Below, piece by piece: positions 44,993-53,948 of a DNA stretch of 64,000 nucleotides. The notes beneath the pieces are model-generated. The model was not told where the DNA came from. It was given only the letters and a program-made list of their open reading frames with translations, and did no database searches. The position numbers and the translations under genes were made by a program. Source of the stretch: Acidobacteriota bacterium (GTDB lineage: Bacteria; Acidobacteriota; Vicinamibacteria; Vicinamibacterales; JAFNAJ01); assembly GCA_023384575.1 (NCBI GenBank), contig JAHDVP010000023.1, positions 1 through 64,000 of the forward strand, given 5' to 3'. Position 1 is the stretch's first letter. Each line of letters opens with the position of its first letter.

Positions 44993-45859
44993 TCACGAAG
45001 GCCGGCTGCCGGCGAGAGCTTCCCAGGCCGCGATGAGCCGTTCGTAGTTGGCGGCCACCCGTGCCACGGCGCCCTTACGATCGAGACGCCCGTCCATCCA
45101 CTTCACGCATGGTTCCCAGTACACCGTGCGTCCGATGGCGAACCCGCCTGCGCTCCGCATGCGACGCGCTGCGGCGAACCACTGCTCGACGAGCCCGAAC
45201 CCGGCGCCCTTCCCGAGTACCAGGAACCTCGGACCTTCCCGTTCGGCGATGGCCTCGTCGACCACCGCCGCGGCTGCGGCATCGGTCGTGCCCTCCATCT
45301 TCCAGAAGTCCGGCACGATGCCGGCGTCGTACGACGCCCGGATGTAATCGGCGAGGATGGCCGGCCGGCCGGCGGTCTCGAAGGTCCTCTCGTCCTCGTG
45401 CGCGCGCATGACGACGACCTCGAGCAGGAAGGGCCGCGCGTTGACCCGGCACCAGTCGCCGAGGGTCCGGAGCTTGCCGCGCTCGGCCGCGATGCGCTCT
45501 TCGCTGTACTCGGGGCGGTGCCGGACGATGACCTTGACCATGTCACCGGTCAGCGCGGCGTGGAACGGCTCGCTCGTCCACTCGAGCGGGAAGACGCCCG
45601 CCCTCTCGGCGGGCGTGGCGACCAGGATGCCGTCGCGCTGCGCCGCGGCGATGAGCGGAGACGAGTACTGCTCGTCGAGGAGGAGTGCGCCATGGCGGGC
45701 GGCAGCCGGGGAACGGTCCCGCGCAAGACGGAAGCCCTCGACGACGATCGCCTTGAGCTCAGGGATGCGCGACCGGTCTGCGGCGTGGGCGTCGCACCAC
45801 TCCTCGATCTGCCAGCGGTGGTCGGCCGCCAGCACGTACACGGGCTGCGGAACGGCCAT
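44993..45859 (-). CDS. Stand-alone DUF2090 protein, probable 5-dehydro-2-deoxyphosphogluconate aldolase
   Basis: The 288-residue protein is a class-I-aldolase-like TIM barrel of the DUF2090 family: YVLAADHRWQIEEWC at the N-terminus, LLLDEQYSSPLI, FWKMEGT and IGRTVYWEPC near the C-terminus. In many inositol degraders this domain is the C-terminal half of a fused IolC and supplies the aldolase step that IolJ does elsewhere. A separate IolC kinase is in the window, so this gene likely fills the aldolase step. The ATG shares a base with the permease stop (TGATG), the last gene of a four-gene operon. Confidence 0.75.
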   Translation of the reverse strand: MAVPQPVYVLAADHRWQIEEWCDAHAADRSRIPELKAIVVEGFRLARDRSPAAARHGALLLDEQYSSPLIAAAQRDGILVATPAERAGVFPLEWTSEPFHAALTGDMVKVIVRHRPEYSEERIAAERGKLRTLGDWCRVNARPFLLEVVVMRAHEDERTFETAGRPAILADYIRASYDAGIVPDFWKMEGTTDAAAAAVVDEAIAEREGPRFLVLGKGAGFGLVEQWFAAARRMRSAGGFAIGRTVYWEPCVKWMDGRLDRKGAVARVAANYERLIAAWEALAGSRPS

Positions 45860-47226
45860 CACGCCTCCGCCCGCTTCGAGCGCAGGAACAGGAAGTAGGC
45901 GCCGATGCCCGCGAGCAGGAAGAGTACCGAGAACACGATGCCCTCGGTCGGACCGGTGAAGAAGAGGTACGTCCACAGCGCGGCCGAGACCAGCGCCGGC
46001 AGCGGATAGAACCACATCTTGAACGGCTGGGCGATGTCCTTGCGGTACTCGTACAGCAGGATCACGGCGCCGCACTGCCAGATGAACCTGAGCAGGATCT
46101 GGACCTGCATGAGCCAGTTCACGAGCTGCCCGAGCGTGAAGAAGCAGAAGGGCACCGAGATGATCCCGATGACGAGCAGCGAGACGTGGGGGAAGTTCTT
46201 GGTCGGGTGCACCCTGGCGAACACGTGGAAGAAGTCTCCGTCGCGGGCGGCGGCGAACGGAATTCTGGAGTAGCCGAGAATCAGCGCGAAGAGCGACGAT
46301 GCGGCCACGAACAGGATCAGCCCGGTCATGACGAGACCGGCGACGCGGCCCTGACCTGGATCGGTGAACGTCCTCTCGATGAAGAGTGACGCGACGCTGG
46401 TCGACTCCTTCGCTTCCTGCCACGGGATCAGGCCGGTGATGACCGTGGTCATCAGCATGTAGATCGTGGCGACGACGAGGATGGAGAAGACGATCGACCG
46501 CGGGATCGTCTTCGTCGGGTTCTTGATCTCCTCGCCGATGTTGCAGACCTGGTTGTAGCCCCCGTAGCTGTACATGGCCAGCACCGACGCGGCGCCGATG
46601 GCCACGAACAGGCTGCGGTCGAAGGTGAACGCGTAGTCGGGGTAGTCGAACGCCTGCGTCGGAGAGAACGTGAAGAGGCCCGCGAGGATGACCCAGCCGA
46701 CGGTGACGAAGACGACCACGAGCATGATCACCGTCAGCCGGCTCACCGACTTGATGTCGCGGTAGAGCAGGGCCGTCATGCCGAGGCAGACGAGCCCGGC
46801 CACGAGGTGGTGCTGCCAGCCGGAGAGGCCGACCCAGGCGAAGCCGAGGTAGTCGGCGAAGCCCACGGCCCCGCCCGCCACCGAGAGCGGCGCGACGAGA
46901 ATCGTCTGGAAGATGAAGAGGAACGCCATGAGACGTCCGAGCCCGAAGGGCTTGTACGCCTCACGAAGGTAGAGGTAAGGGCCGCCCGATCCGGGCAGCG
47001 CCGCGCCCAGATGGGCGTAGACCAGTCCGTCGCAGAGGGCGATGAACGCGCCCGCCACCCAGGCGTACATGATGTGCGGGCCGTTCATCACCGCGATCAT
47101 CACGGGGATCGTCAGGAAGGGCCCGATGCCCACCATGCTGATGATGTTGGTCGCGGTGGCCGGCAGGAGGCCCATGCCGCGTTCGAGCTGGGCTCTCGGC
47201 GTGGCGGTCGGGGTCGCGTCGGTCAT
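45859..47226 (-). CDS. APC-superfamily permease
   Basis: The 455-residue protein has about 12 membrane segments and the APC helix-1 motif ATNIISMVGIGPFLTIP, with GGPYLYLREAY and NIGEEIKNPTKTIPRS typical of amino acid/polyamine transporters. It sits between a GH4 gene and the DUF2090 gene and overlaps both (ATGA and TGATG), so it should import the substrate of this operon. An APC carrier in a sugar-type operon is unusual; the substrate may be an amino-sugar derivative or inositol-type compound, but this is not visible. Confidence 0.85.
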   Translation of the reverse strand: MTDATPTATPRAQLERGMGLLPATATNIISMVGIGPFLTIPVMIAVMNGPHIMYAWVAGAFIALCDGLVYAHLGAALPGSGGPYLYLREAYKPFGLGRLMAFLFIFQTILVAPLSVAGGAVGFADYLGFAWVGLSGWQHHLVAGLVCLGMTALLYRDIKSVSRLTVIMLVVVFVTVGWVILAGLFTFSPTQAFDYPDYAFTFDRSLFVAIGAASVLAMYSYGGYNQVCNIGEEIKNPTKTIPRSIVFSILVVATIYMLMTTVITGLIPWQEAKESTSVASLFIERTFTDPGQGRVAGLVMTGLILFVAASSLFALILGYSRIPFAAARDGDFFHVFARVHPTKNFPHVSLLVIGIISVPFCFFTLGQLVNWLMQVQILLRFIWQCGAVILLYEYRKDIAQPFKMWFYPLPALVSAALWTYLFFTGPTEGIVFSVLFLLAGIGAYFLFLRSKRAEA

Positions 47227-48518
47227 CTGATCACCAGGGCCGACAGCAGGTCGTCGGCGACGTGGCTGGAGGGCACCAGCGGGTTGCGGAGGAGAGCGCG
47301 GCGCGCGAGCGCCGGGTCGCCCGTGAGCGCGGCGTCGACGGTGAGCCGCTCGTAGTCCTTCACCTGCACGAGGAGGTCTCGGACGGCGTTTGGCACGGCG
47401 CCGACGTGGAGCGGCAGCGCGCCGTTGGCATTGACCACACATGGAACCTCGACGACGTCGTCGTCGGCGAGGTCGGGGAGGTTGCCGCGGTTCAGCACGT
47501 TCAGCGGGATGACGCTCCCGCGGTTGAAGTGGATGCCGGCCACCGTCCCGAGAGCGATCTTGTCGTAGCCGGTCGCCTCGGCCCACGGCGACTTCGCGCG
47601 GGGCGTCGTCGAGCCCGACTCGATCTGCATGTAGCCGGCGTCGCGGGCGGCGATGTAGGCCTCGTAGACCGCCACGGGATCGTGACCCGGCCTGGCGAGG
47701 TCGTCGAACAGCTGAGCGTTGAGCGCCTCGATGACCTGGCCCCGGCTCCGGCCGGCCCTGGAAATGTTCGCGAAGGCCTCGGCCGCGCGGTAGTAGTAGT
47801 AGACGTACTCGGTCGGCAGCAGCCGAAGCTCACGCAGCAGGTCGGCCGGGAAGAGCGGCGTGCGGTAGACGCGTCCGAGCCGTTCGTCATCGTCCCAGAG
47901 GCGATGCATCTGAGGCATGCCTCGATGGTAGACCTCGCGCACCCAGCCCAGATGGTTGAGCCCGAAGTAGTCGACGAACGATTCCCTCGACGGCACGTCG
48001 AGCGCGTGGCACACCTCTTCGTAGAGCTCGGTGGGCGTGTCGCAGATCCCGATGATGCGGGCGCCGGTCGCCGCGTGCACGGCCTGGGTGATGATGCCGA
48101 CGGGATTGGTGAAATTGATGATCCAGGCCGAGGGCGCGTGGGCGACGACTTCCCGGGCGTAGGCGACGAGGTGCGGGATCGTCCGCATCGCCATGGCGAA
48201 GCCGCCCGGGCCGACCGTTTCCTGCCCGATGACGCCGCGCGCGAGTGCCGCCGCCTCGTCGCGGGCGCGGCCGGCGATGCCGCCGACGCGGATGCTGACG
48301 AACACGAAGTCGGCGCCCTCGATGGCGTCGACCGACCTGGTGGTGGTCGTGAGGCGCGCCTCGCCGCAGAGTCGACGGGCGAGCGGGGCGATGATGCCGA
48401 GCCGGGCCTGGTCCGGGTCGTACAGCGCGATGTCGGTGATGGGCAGATCCGACCTGGCCAGCCCGTTGACGAGCAGGGGCGTGCGCGCGCCCGCGCCCCC
48501 GATCACCGCGAGTCTCAT
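47223..48518 (-). CDS. Glycoside hydrolase family 4 enzyme (NAD- and metal-dependent)
   Basis: The 431-residue protein starts with the GH4 Rossmann motif AVIGGAGARTPLLVNGL and has IINFTNPVGIITQAV, the metal-site Cys in GICDTP and the His in GLNHLGW. GH4 enzymes cleave 6-phospho-alpha/beta-glucosides or glucuronides through a redox-elimination using NAD and Mn. It resembles the 6-phospho-beta-glucosidase branch. The gene overlaps the PfkB kinase (ATGA) and the permease (ATGA), so the operon imports, phosphorylates and cleaves or epimerises its substrate. Confidence 0.87.
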   Translation of the reverse strand: MRLAVIGGAGARTPLLVNGLARSDLPITDIALYDPDQARLGIIAPLARRLCGEARLTTTTRSVDAIEGADFVFVSIRVGGIAGRARDEAAALARGVIGQETVGPGGFAMAMRTIPHLVAYAREVVAHAPSAWIINFTNPVGIITQAVHAATGARIIGICDTPTELYEEVCHALDVPSRESFVDYFGLNHLGWVREVYHRGMPQMHRLWDDDERLGRVYRTPLFPADLLRELRLLPTEYVYYYYRAAEAFANISRAGRSRGQVIEALNAQLFDDLARPGHDPVAVYEAYIAARDAGYMQIESGSTTPRAKSPWAEATGYDKIALGTVAGIHFNRGSVIPLNVLNRGNLPDLADDDVVEVPCVVNANGALPLHVGAVPNAVRDLLVQVKDYERLTVDAALTGDPALARRALLRNPLVPSSHVADDLLSALVIR

Positions 48519-49513
48519 GCGTGTCCTTTCGAGGGCAGGGAACGCCGTGTGCGACGGGGGGAGGCCGCCGCGCCGCGCCCGGCGGGCGAACCGGTTCGCC
48601 CGATCGCCCGCCTCAGCGGAGCGGGGACCTCGCGGCCCGCGGGCAGGCCGTCGAGGCCGCCGGCCGCGCGGGTCGAGCTGGCGCCGACGAAGTTGCCGAG
48701 CCGGAGGCAGGCCGACGGCGCGAGGCCGCGCAGCCAGGCTGCGAGGAATCCGCCGTTGAAGGCATCGCCGGCGCCGGTCGTGTCGACGGGCTTCACGCGC
48801 GGCGCCGGAACGTGCAGGTCGGTCCGCTGCGAGAGCCAGCGGCTGCCGCGCGCGCCGAGCTTGACGATGATGGCCCGCTCGAAGGACCGCCAGGCGTCGA
48901 GCGCTGCCGGCAGCGTGTGGCGCTGCGCGTAGAGGCGCGCCTCCCGCTCGTTCACGAAGACGAAGTCGAGCGCGCGCAGGAGCGGGATGAACCCCCGGTC
49001 GCGCACCAGGCCTTCGTTCCAGCCGAAATCCCACGAGGTGGTCACACCGCGCAGGCGCAACTCGCCGACTGCACGCTCCCACCGAGCGCAATCGTGCGGG
49101 TAGAGGGCGAAATGGGCGTGTCGCGTCTCGAGACGCGGCAACGCGTCGAGCAGGCGCCCCTCGAGCTGGTCGTTGATGCCGTTGAAGGTGACGAAGCTGC
49201 GGTCGGCCCGCGTCGACAGGGCTGCCGTGATGGCATGAGGCTCGCCCGCCCGGCGGAAGTTGGCCACGCCGACGTCCTCCGCCGCGAGGCGGGCCGCGGC
49301 GTCGTCGCCGAGGCCGCTCCACACGCCGCACGCGAGACCCAGGCGCGAGGCGGCGACCGCCGTGATGACCGCGCCACCACCGACCGTGCGGACGAACGCA
49401 CTGGTCTTGACTTCCTCGCCCGGTCGGGGGAGGCAGTCGAGCCCCAGGAACACGAGGTCTTCGAAGGCCTCGCCCAGCGTCACCAGCTCCGGCGCGGACA
49501 CGCGGCGTACCAT
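48515..49513 (-). CDS. PfkB family carbohydrate kinase (operon head)
   Basis: The 332-residue kinase has TVGGGAVITAVAASRLGL, the N-terminal substrate-binding motif, and DTTGAGDAFNGGFLAAWL with the catalytic Asp. The C-terminal 40 residues are a basic, low-complexity tail. It is the first gene of the PfkB-GH4-APC-DUF2090 operon and lies about 30 bases downstream of an AAGCGCTT operator. The sugar substrate cannot be assigned. Confidence 0.87.
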   Translation of the reverse strand: MVRRVSAPELVTLGEAFEDLVFLGLDCLPRPGEEVKTSAFVRTVGGGAVITAVAASRLGLACGVWSGLGDDAAARLAAEDVGVANFRRAGEPHAITAALSTRADRSFVTFNGINDQLEGRLLDALPRLETRHAHFALYPHDCARWERAVGELRLRGVTTSWDFGWNEGLVRDRGFIPLLRALDFVFVNEREARLYAQRHTLPAALDAWRSFERAIIVKLGARGSRWLSQRTDLHVPAPRVKPVDTTGAGDAFNGGFLAAWLRGLAPSACLRLGNFVGASSTRAAGGLDGLPAGREVPAPLRRAIGRTGSPAGRGAAASPRRTRRSLPSKGHA

Positions 49514-49540
49514 ACCACAGGGGGCGAGTTCCCGATAGGC

Positions 49541-49551
49541 TAAGCGCTTCG
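49541..49551. promoter_or_regulatory. LacI-type operator 3 (core AAGCGCTT)
   Basis: The core at 49542-49549 is the same 8-base palindrome as the two sites next to lacI and shares the TTCG right flank. It is 28 bases upstream of the PfkB operon start, in the promoter zone. Confidence 0.55.
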
Positions 49552-49630
49552 CTGGATCGAACGCGTCATGCGGAGGCGCCCTCCAGCCCGGGCCGCCGGG
49601 CCACGCTCACCGCCCGGGCCCGTCGTCGGA

Positions 49631-49659
49631 TTGCACGGGCCCCGGCCGGCCCATATACT
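49631..49659 (+). promoter_or_regulatory. Leaderless sigma70 promoter of the second PfkB kinase
   Basis: TTGCAC (49631-49636), 17 bases, TATACT (49654-49659), then eight bases to the ATG at 49668. The transcript would begin at the start codon; no ribosome site is present. Confidence 0.6.
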
Positions 49660-49667
49660 CGCCGGTC

Positions 49668-50612
49668 ATGGGCTCGTCGAACCCCGGTCCGTGGGACGTC
49701 ATCGGCATCGGCGCGAACTCCGTCGACTTCGTGAACCTGCTGCCCGCCTACCCGCAGCCGCAGGGAACGCTCGCCAAGATGCGCATCAGCCGGCAGGCGA
49801 TCTTCTGCGGCGGGCAGATGGCGACCGCGCTCGCGACCTGCGCACGGCTCGGCCTCCGGGCGAAGTACATCGGCGTCACCGGCACCGACGAGAACGGCCG
49901 GCGCGTGCGGCGCGAACTCGCCGGTCGCGACGTCGACATGGCCGACGCGGTGATCCGCGACGTGCCCAACCAGTTCGCCGTCATCCTCGTCGACGAGGTG
50001 TCGGGAGAGCGGATCGTGCTGTGGGACCGCGACGAGCGGCTGGCGCTCCGCGAGCGCGAGGTCGCACCCGACACGGTGGCGGCGACCAGGCTCCTTCACG
50101 TCGACGACGTCGACCAGGAGGCGGCGATCCGGGCCGCGACGATCGGCCGCGCGGCCGGCGTGCCCGTCACGAGCGATCTCGACCGGCTGACGGACCGCAC
50201 CGAGGCGCTCGTCGCCGCCGTCTCGATCCCGATCTTCGCCGAACACGTGCCCCCGGCGCTCACCGGGCACACCGACCAGGAGGCGGCGCTTCGCACGCTG
50301 CGAAAGCGCCACGACGGCCTGCTCGTCGTCACGCTCGGCGCCAACGGCGCCATGGCCCTCGACGGCGACCGGCTCGTGCACGTCCCCGGCTTCGCCGTGA
50401 CGGTGGCCGACACGACCGGCGCGGGCGACGTCTTCCGCGGCGGCTTCATCTACGGCCTCCTGAATGCGTGGCCCGTCGAGCGGACCCTGCGGTTCGCCAA
50501 TGCCGCCGCCGCGGCGAGTTGCACCAGGCTCGGCGCGCTGGCCGGAGTGCCGACCCGCGAGGAGGCCGTCGAGCTGTTCGAGCGGGGTATCGTGCGCGCC
50601 GCCGGCGCGTGA
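49668..50612 (+). CDS. PfkB family carbohydrate kinase (ribokinase-like)
   Basis: The 314-residue protein has IGIGANSVDFVNLLP, FCGGQMATALATCARLGL and the catalytic DTTGAGDVFRGGFIYGLL. It is closest to the ribokinase/sulfofructokinase-type branch. It is divergent from the other PfkB gene, separated by 154 bases with operator 3 and its own promoter. Substrate unknown. Two PfkB kinases back to back suggest different sugars of one pathway, or a recent shared role. Confidence 0.87.
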   Translation: MGSSNPGPWDVIGIGANSVDFVNLLPAYPQPQGTLAKMRISRQAIFCGGQMATALATCARLGLRAKYIGVTGTDENGRRVRRELAGRDVDMADAVIRDVPNQFAVILVDEVSGERIVLWDRDERLALREREVAPDTVAATRLLHVDDVDQEAAIRAATIGRAAGVPVTSDLDRLTDRTEALVAAVSIPIFAEHVPPALTGHTDQEAALRTLRKRHDGLLVVTLGANGAMALDGDRLVHVPGFAVTVADTTGAGDVFRGGFIYGLLNAWPVERTLRFANAAAAASCTRLGALAGVPTREEAVELFERGIVRAAGA

Positions 50613-50647
50613 CGCCGACCGCCGTCGTCGGTCGAGCGCCGCGGCGG

Positions 50648-51037
50648 TCAGCGACCGGCAGCCCCCGGGGCCGACCGCCGCCGGGCCCGCAGCAGCAGCG
50701 CGGCGTACACGCCGACGTTGACCACCACGACGAAGACCCCGAGCGCGATCTGGACGCCGCGCGTGAGCCCCTCGGGGTAGAGGATCGGCAGGAGGTACTG
50801 CTCGACGAAGTCGCCTGTATACCCCTCCTGCCCCGCACGAAGCCGCCACGAGACCTCGAGTGGCGTCAGCGGACACACCCAGCCGCGGAACTCGACCAGC
50901 GCGCCCCACGCCGCGGCGGGCACGTGCACCCAGGCCAGTCGTGGCCAGCGCCACACCATCAGCCCGCCGAGCACCACGAACGCCACGAAGGCGAGGTGCA
51001 CGACGACGATCGCGTCGGCGAGCAACGCCCATGTCAT
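50648..51037 (-). CDS. DUF2784 membrane protein
   Basis: The 129-residue protein has three or four membrane helices and the DUF2784 signature: LADAIVVVHLAFVAFVVLGG, FRGWVCPLTPLE and a YTGDFVEQYLLPILYPEGL segment. Function is unknown. The ATG at 51037 was chosen because the family begins with the first helix there; the open frame extends further without conservation. Confidence 0.85.
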   Translation of the reverse strand: MTWALLADAIVVVHLAFVAFVVLGGLMVWRWPRLAWVHVPAAAWGALVEFRGWVCPLTPLEVSWRLRAGQEGYTGDFVEQYLLPILYPEGLTRGVQIALGVFVVVVNVGVYAALLLRARRRSAPGAAGR

Positions 51038-51062
51038 GGCGGTCCGCCGTTCACCGGCCAGG

Positions 51063-51548
51063 TCACCATCGGTGATAGGCGGGATGACCGGGCCTGACCG
51101 CGACGAAGGTGCCGCGGCAGGTCGCACAGATCCGGCCCCCGCCCTCGAGCGTGCCGGCCACGACCGCGCGGTCGTCGGTCGCCTCGACGACGCTCGCGCG
51201 GAGGCGCACGGGGCCGCCAGTCGGTGTCGGCCGCTTCATCGTGATCGCGTAGTCGGCGGTGACGGTGCATGGCGGGCGGTCCGCCCCGGCACGCTGCATC
51301 AGGTGCCAGGCCGCCATCCAGTTGCAGTGGCAGTCGAGCAGCGTGCCGATGATGCCGCCATTGAGGACGCCGGGGAACGCCTCGTGGTGTGGCTCCGGCG
51401 TCCACTCGGCCACCAGTTCGTCACCCTCGAGGAAGCTGCGGACCCTCAACCCGTTCGCATTGGCGGGGCCGCAGCCGAAGCACGCGTTGTCAGGGGCGTA
51501 TCGCTCCTGCAGGCAGGGGAGGCTCTCGGGTGAATCGTCTCGGCTCAT
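51063..51548 (-). CDS. PaaI-family hotdog-fold thioesterase
   Basis: The 161-residue protein has a Cys-rich start (ACFGCGPANANGLR) and the hotdog helix HHEAFPGVLNGGIIGTLLDCH, where HxxxPGxxxGG is the catalytic region of PaaI-type acyl-CoA thioesterases. The substrate acyl group is unknown. A TAAAGT hexamer sits six bases before the ATG, suggesting a leaderless message. It is divergent from the hydrogenase operon. Confidence 0.85.
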   Translation of the reverse strand: MSRDDSPESLPCLQERYAPDNACFGCGPANANGLRVRSFLEGDELVAEWTPEPHHEAFPGVLNGGIIGTLLDCHCNWMAAWHLMQRAGADRPPCTVTADYAITMKRPTPTGGPVRLRASVVEATDDRAVVAGTLEGGGRICATCRGTFVAVRPGHPAYHRW

Positions 51549-51657
51549 GCCGACACTTTACCGCGAGTTCCCGTCGCGCCTCGGTGGTCTCGGACGGTCG
51601 TCGCCCCGCCTCGACGCTCCGCGGTCGAACGTCGCGTTTCGGCGAGAATCCGGGTGA

Positions 51658-51663
51658 TATACT
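51658..51663 (+). promoter_or_regulatory. Candidate -10 box (TATACT) of the hox operon
   Basis: TATACT lies in the 257-base spacer upstream of hoxE; no good -35 is seen. The leader of about 140 bases can form two stems, GATGCGG/CCGCATC and GCACCG/CGGTGC. Confidence 0.35.
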
Positions 51664-51805
51664 CGATGCGGGGATTCCAGACGGGTCCCTGCCGCATCAC
51701 CGCGCACCGGTCGCTGGCGCGGTGCCACCATCTCGCCGCCCCCGACTCCCCGCGCGTCGGACGTCTTCGGGCGTGGTGTCGCCCCGGGGCCGAAGGAGCC
51801 GCCTC

Positions 51806-52309
51806 ATGGCCGGTTCACGGGAACGACCGTCGCCTGCCGCGCGCGACAACCGCTGGAAGCTCGTCGAGACGACGCTGCGCCGCCACGGCCATCGCGCGCA
51901 CTCGCTGATCGAGGCCCTGCACGCCGCGCAGGAAGCCTACGGGTACCTCGACACGGACGTGCTCGGACGTCTCGCCGGCGATCTCCGCCTGCCGCTCAGC
52001 AAGGTGTACGGCGTCGCGACCTTCTACAACTTCTTCAGCCTCGAGCCGCAGGGCGAGCACTCGTGTGTCATCTGCACCGGGACCGCCTGCTACATCAAGG
52101 GCGCCGGGGCCATCATGGCGGCGCTCGAGGCCGACGGCCTCAAGGCGGGGGAGACGAGCGCCGACGGCCAGGTGTCGGTGCTGACGGCCCGGTGTTTCGG
52201 GTCGTGCGGCCTCGCCCCCGCCGCGGTGATGGACGGCGACGTGCTGGGCAGGCTGACACCGGACGACGTGCTCGGGCGGGTACGCCAGTGGAGGACTCAT
52301 GACGCGTGA
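51806..52309 (+). CDS. hoxE: Bidirectional [NiFe]-hydrogenase diaphorase subunit HoxE
   Basis: The 167-residue protein is NuoE-like, with a helical N-terminus ([25 protein letters not shown]) and the thioredoxin-like [2Fe-2S] site Cys-X4-Cys in ICTGTACYI and Cys-X3-Cys in [10 protein letters not shown]. It feeds electrons into the HoxFU diaphorase. The start at 51806 follows GAAGGAG; homology does not extend into the upstream open frame. It overlaps hoxF by 11 bases. Confidence 0.9.
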   Translation: MAGSRERPSPAARDNRWKLVETTLRRHGHRAHSLIEALHAAQEAYGYLDTDVLGRLAGDLRLPLSKVYGVATFYNFFSLEPQGEHSCVICTGTACYIKGAGAIMAALEADGLKAGETSADGQVSVLTARCFGSCGLAPAAVMDGDVLGRLTPDDVLGRVRQWRTHDA

Positions 52310-53948
52310 CGAACTCGATGAGATCGCCAGCAGGGAGATCGAAGCGCGCGGCTCGCGGCGTCATCACCTGCACGTGTGCGTCGCGGCGAGCTGTCTGTCG
52401 TCGCGCAGCGACCAGGTGAAGAAGGCCCTCGAGGACGAAATCGAACGGCTCGACATGGCGCATCAGTGCCGCGTGACCGGCGTGGGATGTCTCGGTCTCT
52501 GCAAGGAGGGCCCGCTCGTCGCGGTCGAGCCTGCCGGCCTGATGTACCACGGCGTCGCGCCCGACGACGCCCACGCCGTGGCGGCGAGCCTCGGCAGCGT
52601 GGCCGTGGAGCGGCTGCTCCTGCCCTCGGACCTGCCGTTCTTCGAACGGCAGCGCAAGGTCGCCCTCGAGAACTCGGGGCGCGTCGACCCGGAGCGCATC
52701 GAGGACTACATCGCGCGCGGCGGCTACGCGGCGCTGATCGATGCGCTGACGACCATGACGCCACCGGGCGTCGTCGAACAGGTCATGCGCAGCGGCTTGC
52801 GCGGGCGCGGCGGCGGCGGGTACCCGACCGGCCTCAAGTGGAGCACGGTGGCCAAGGCCTCGAGCCCGCGGAAGTTCGTGATCTGCAACGGCGACGAGGG
52901 CGATCCCGGGGCGTTCATGGATCGGAGCGTCCTCGAGAGCGACCCGCATCGCGTCGTCGAGGGGATGGCGCTCGCCGGCTACGCCGTGGGGGCCTCGGAG
53001 GGCTACATCTACGTGCGCGCCGAGTACCCGCTCGCGGTGGAGCGTCTGCGGAAGGCCATCAAGCAGGCCGAACGGCTCGGCCTGCTGGGCACGGCGATTT
53101 CGGGGACCACCTTCAGTTTCAAGATCGAGGTTCGCCTCGGGGCCGGGGCATTCGTGTGCGGCGAGGAGACGGCGCTCATCGCCTCGATCGAAGGCGACCG
53201 CGGTACGCCGAGGCCGCGGCCGCCCTACCCGGCGGAGGTCGGTCTCTGGGGCTACCCGACGCTCATCAACAACGTCGAGACGTTCGCCAGCGTCGCGCCA
53301 ATCGTGCGCAACGGAGGCAACTGGTACGCGGCGATCGGCACCAGGAAGAGCAAGGGCACCAAGGTCTTCGCGCTCGCCGGACGCGTGGCCAACACCGGGC
53401 TCATCGAAGTGCCCATGGGAATCACGCTCAGGGAAATCGTCTTCGACATCGGCGGCGGCATTCCCGACGGACGGCAGTTCAAGGCGGTGCAGACCGGCGG
53501 ACCGTCCGGCGGCTGCCTGCCCGAGCAGTTCCTCGACATGCCGGTCGAGTACGAGTCGCTCGCCGAGGCCGGGTCGATGATGGGCTCGGGCGGGATGATC
53601 GTCATGGACGACACCTCGTGCATGGTCGACGTCGCGAGGTTCTTCATGGAGTTCTGCATGACCGAGTCGTGCGGCAAGTGCGTGCCGTGCCGTGTCGGCA
53701 CCGTGCAGATGCACGACCTGCTGAGCCGAATCACCGAGGGCCGGGCCACGCTCGCCGACCTCGCGCTGCTCGAGGAGCTCTGCGACGTGGTGCAGCACAC
53801 GAGCCTGTGCGGGCTGGGGCAGACGGCCCCCAACCCCGTCGTCTCGACCCTGCGCTACTTCCGTGACGAGTACATGGCCCACATCGTCGACCAGCGCTGT
53901 CCGGCGGGCGTCTGCCGCATGCCGCAGGCCCGGGAGGTGACCGCATGA
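52299..53948 (+). CDS. hoxF: [NiFe]-hydrogenase diaphorase subunit HoxF (NADH-binding)
   Basis: The 549-residue protein joins an N-terminal thioredoxin-like [2Fe-2S] domain ([20 protein letters not shown]) to the NuoF flavoprotein: [17 protein letters not shown] and [13 protein letters not shown] for [25 protein letters not shown], and the [4Fe-4S] site [12 protein letters not shown] with a further Cys in SLCGLGQ. It oxidises or reduces NAD(H) for the hydrogenase. Its stop overlaps the hoxU start as ATGA. Confidence 0.94.
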   Translation: MTRDELDEIASREIEARGSRRHHLHVCVAASCLSSRSDQVKKALEDEIERLDMAHQCRVTGVGCLGLCKEGPLVAVEPAGLMYHGVAPDDAHAVAASLGSVAVERLLLPSDLPFFERQRKVALENSGRVDPERIEDYIARGGYAALIDALTTMTPPGVVEQVMRSGLRGRGGGGYPTGLKWSTVAKASSPRKFVICNGDEGDPGAFMDRSVLESDPHRVVEGMALAGYAVGASEGYIYVRAEYPLAVERLRKAIKQAERLGLLGTAISGTTFSFKIEVRLGAGAFVCGEETALIASIEGDRGTPRPRPPYPAEVGLWGYPTLINNVETFASVAPIVRNGGNWYAAIGTRKSKGTKVFALAGRVANTGLIEVPMGITLREIVFDIGGGIPDGRQFKAVQTGGPSGGCLPEQFLDMPVEYESLAEAGSMMGSGGMIVMDDTSCMVDVARFFMEFCMTESCGKCVPCRVGTVQMHDLLSRITEGRATLADLALLEELCDVVQHTSLCGLGQTAPNPVVSTLRYFRDEYMAHIVDQRCPAGVCRMPQAREVTA

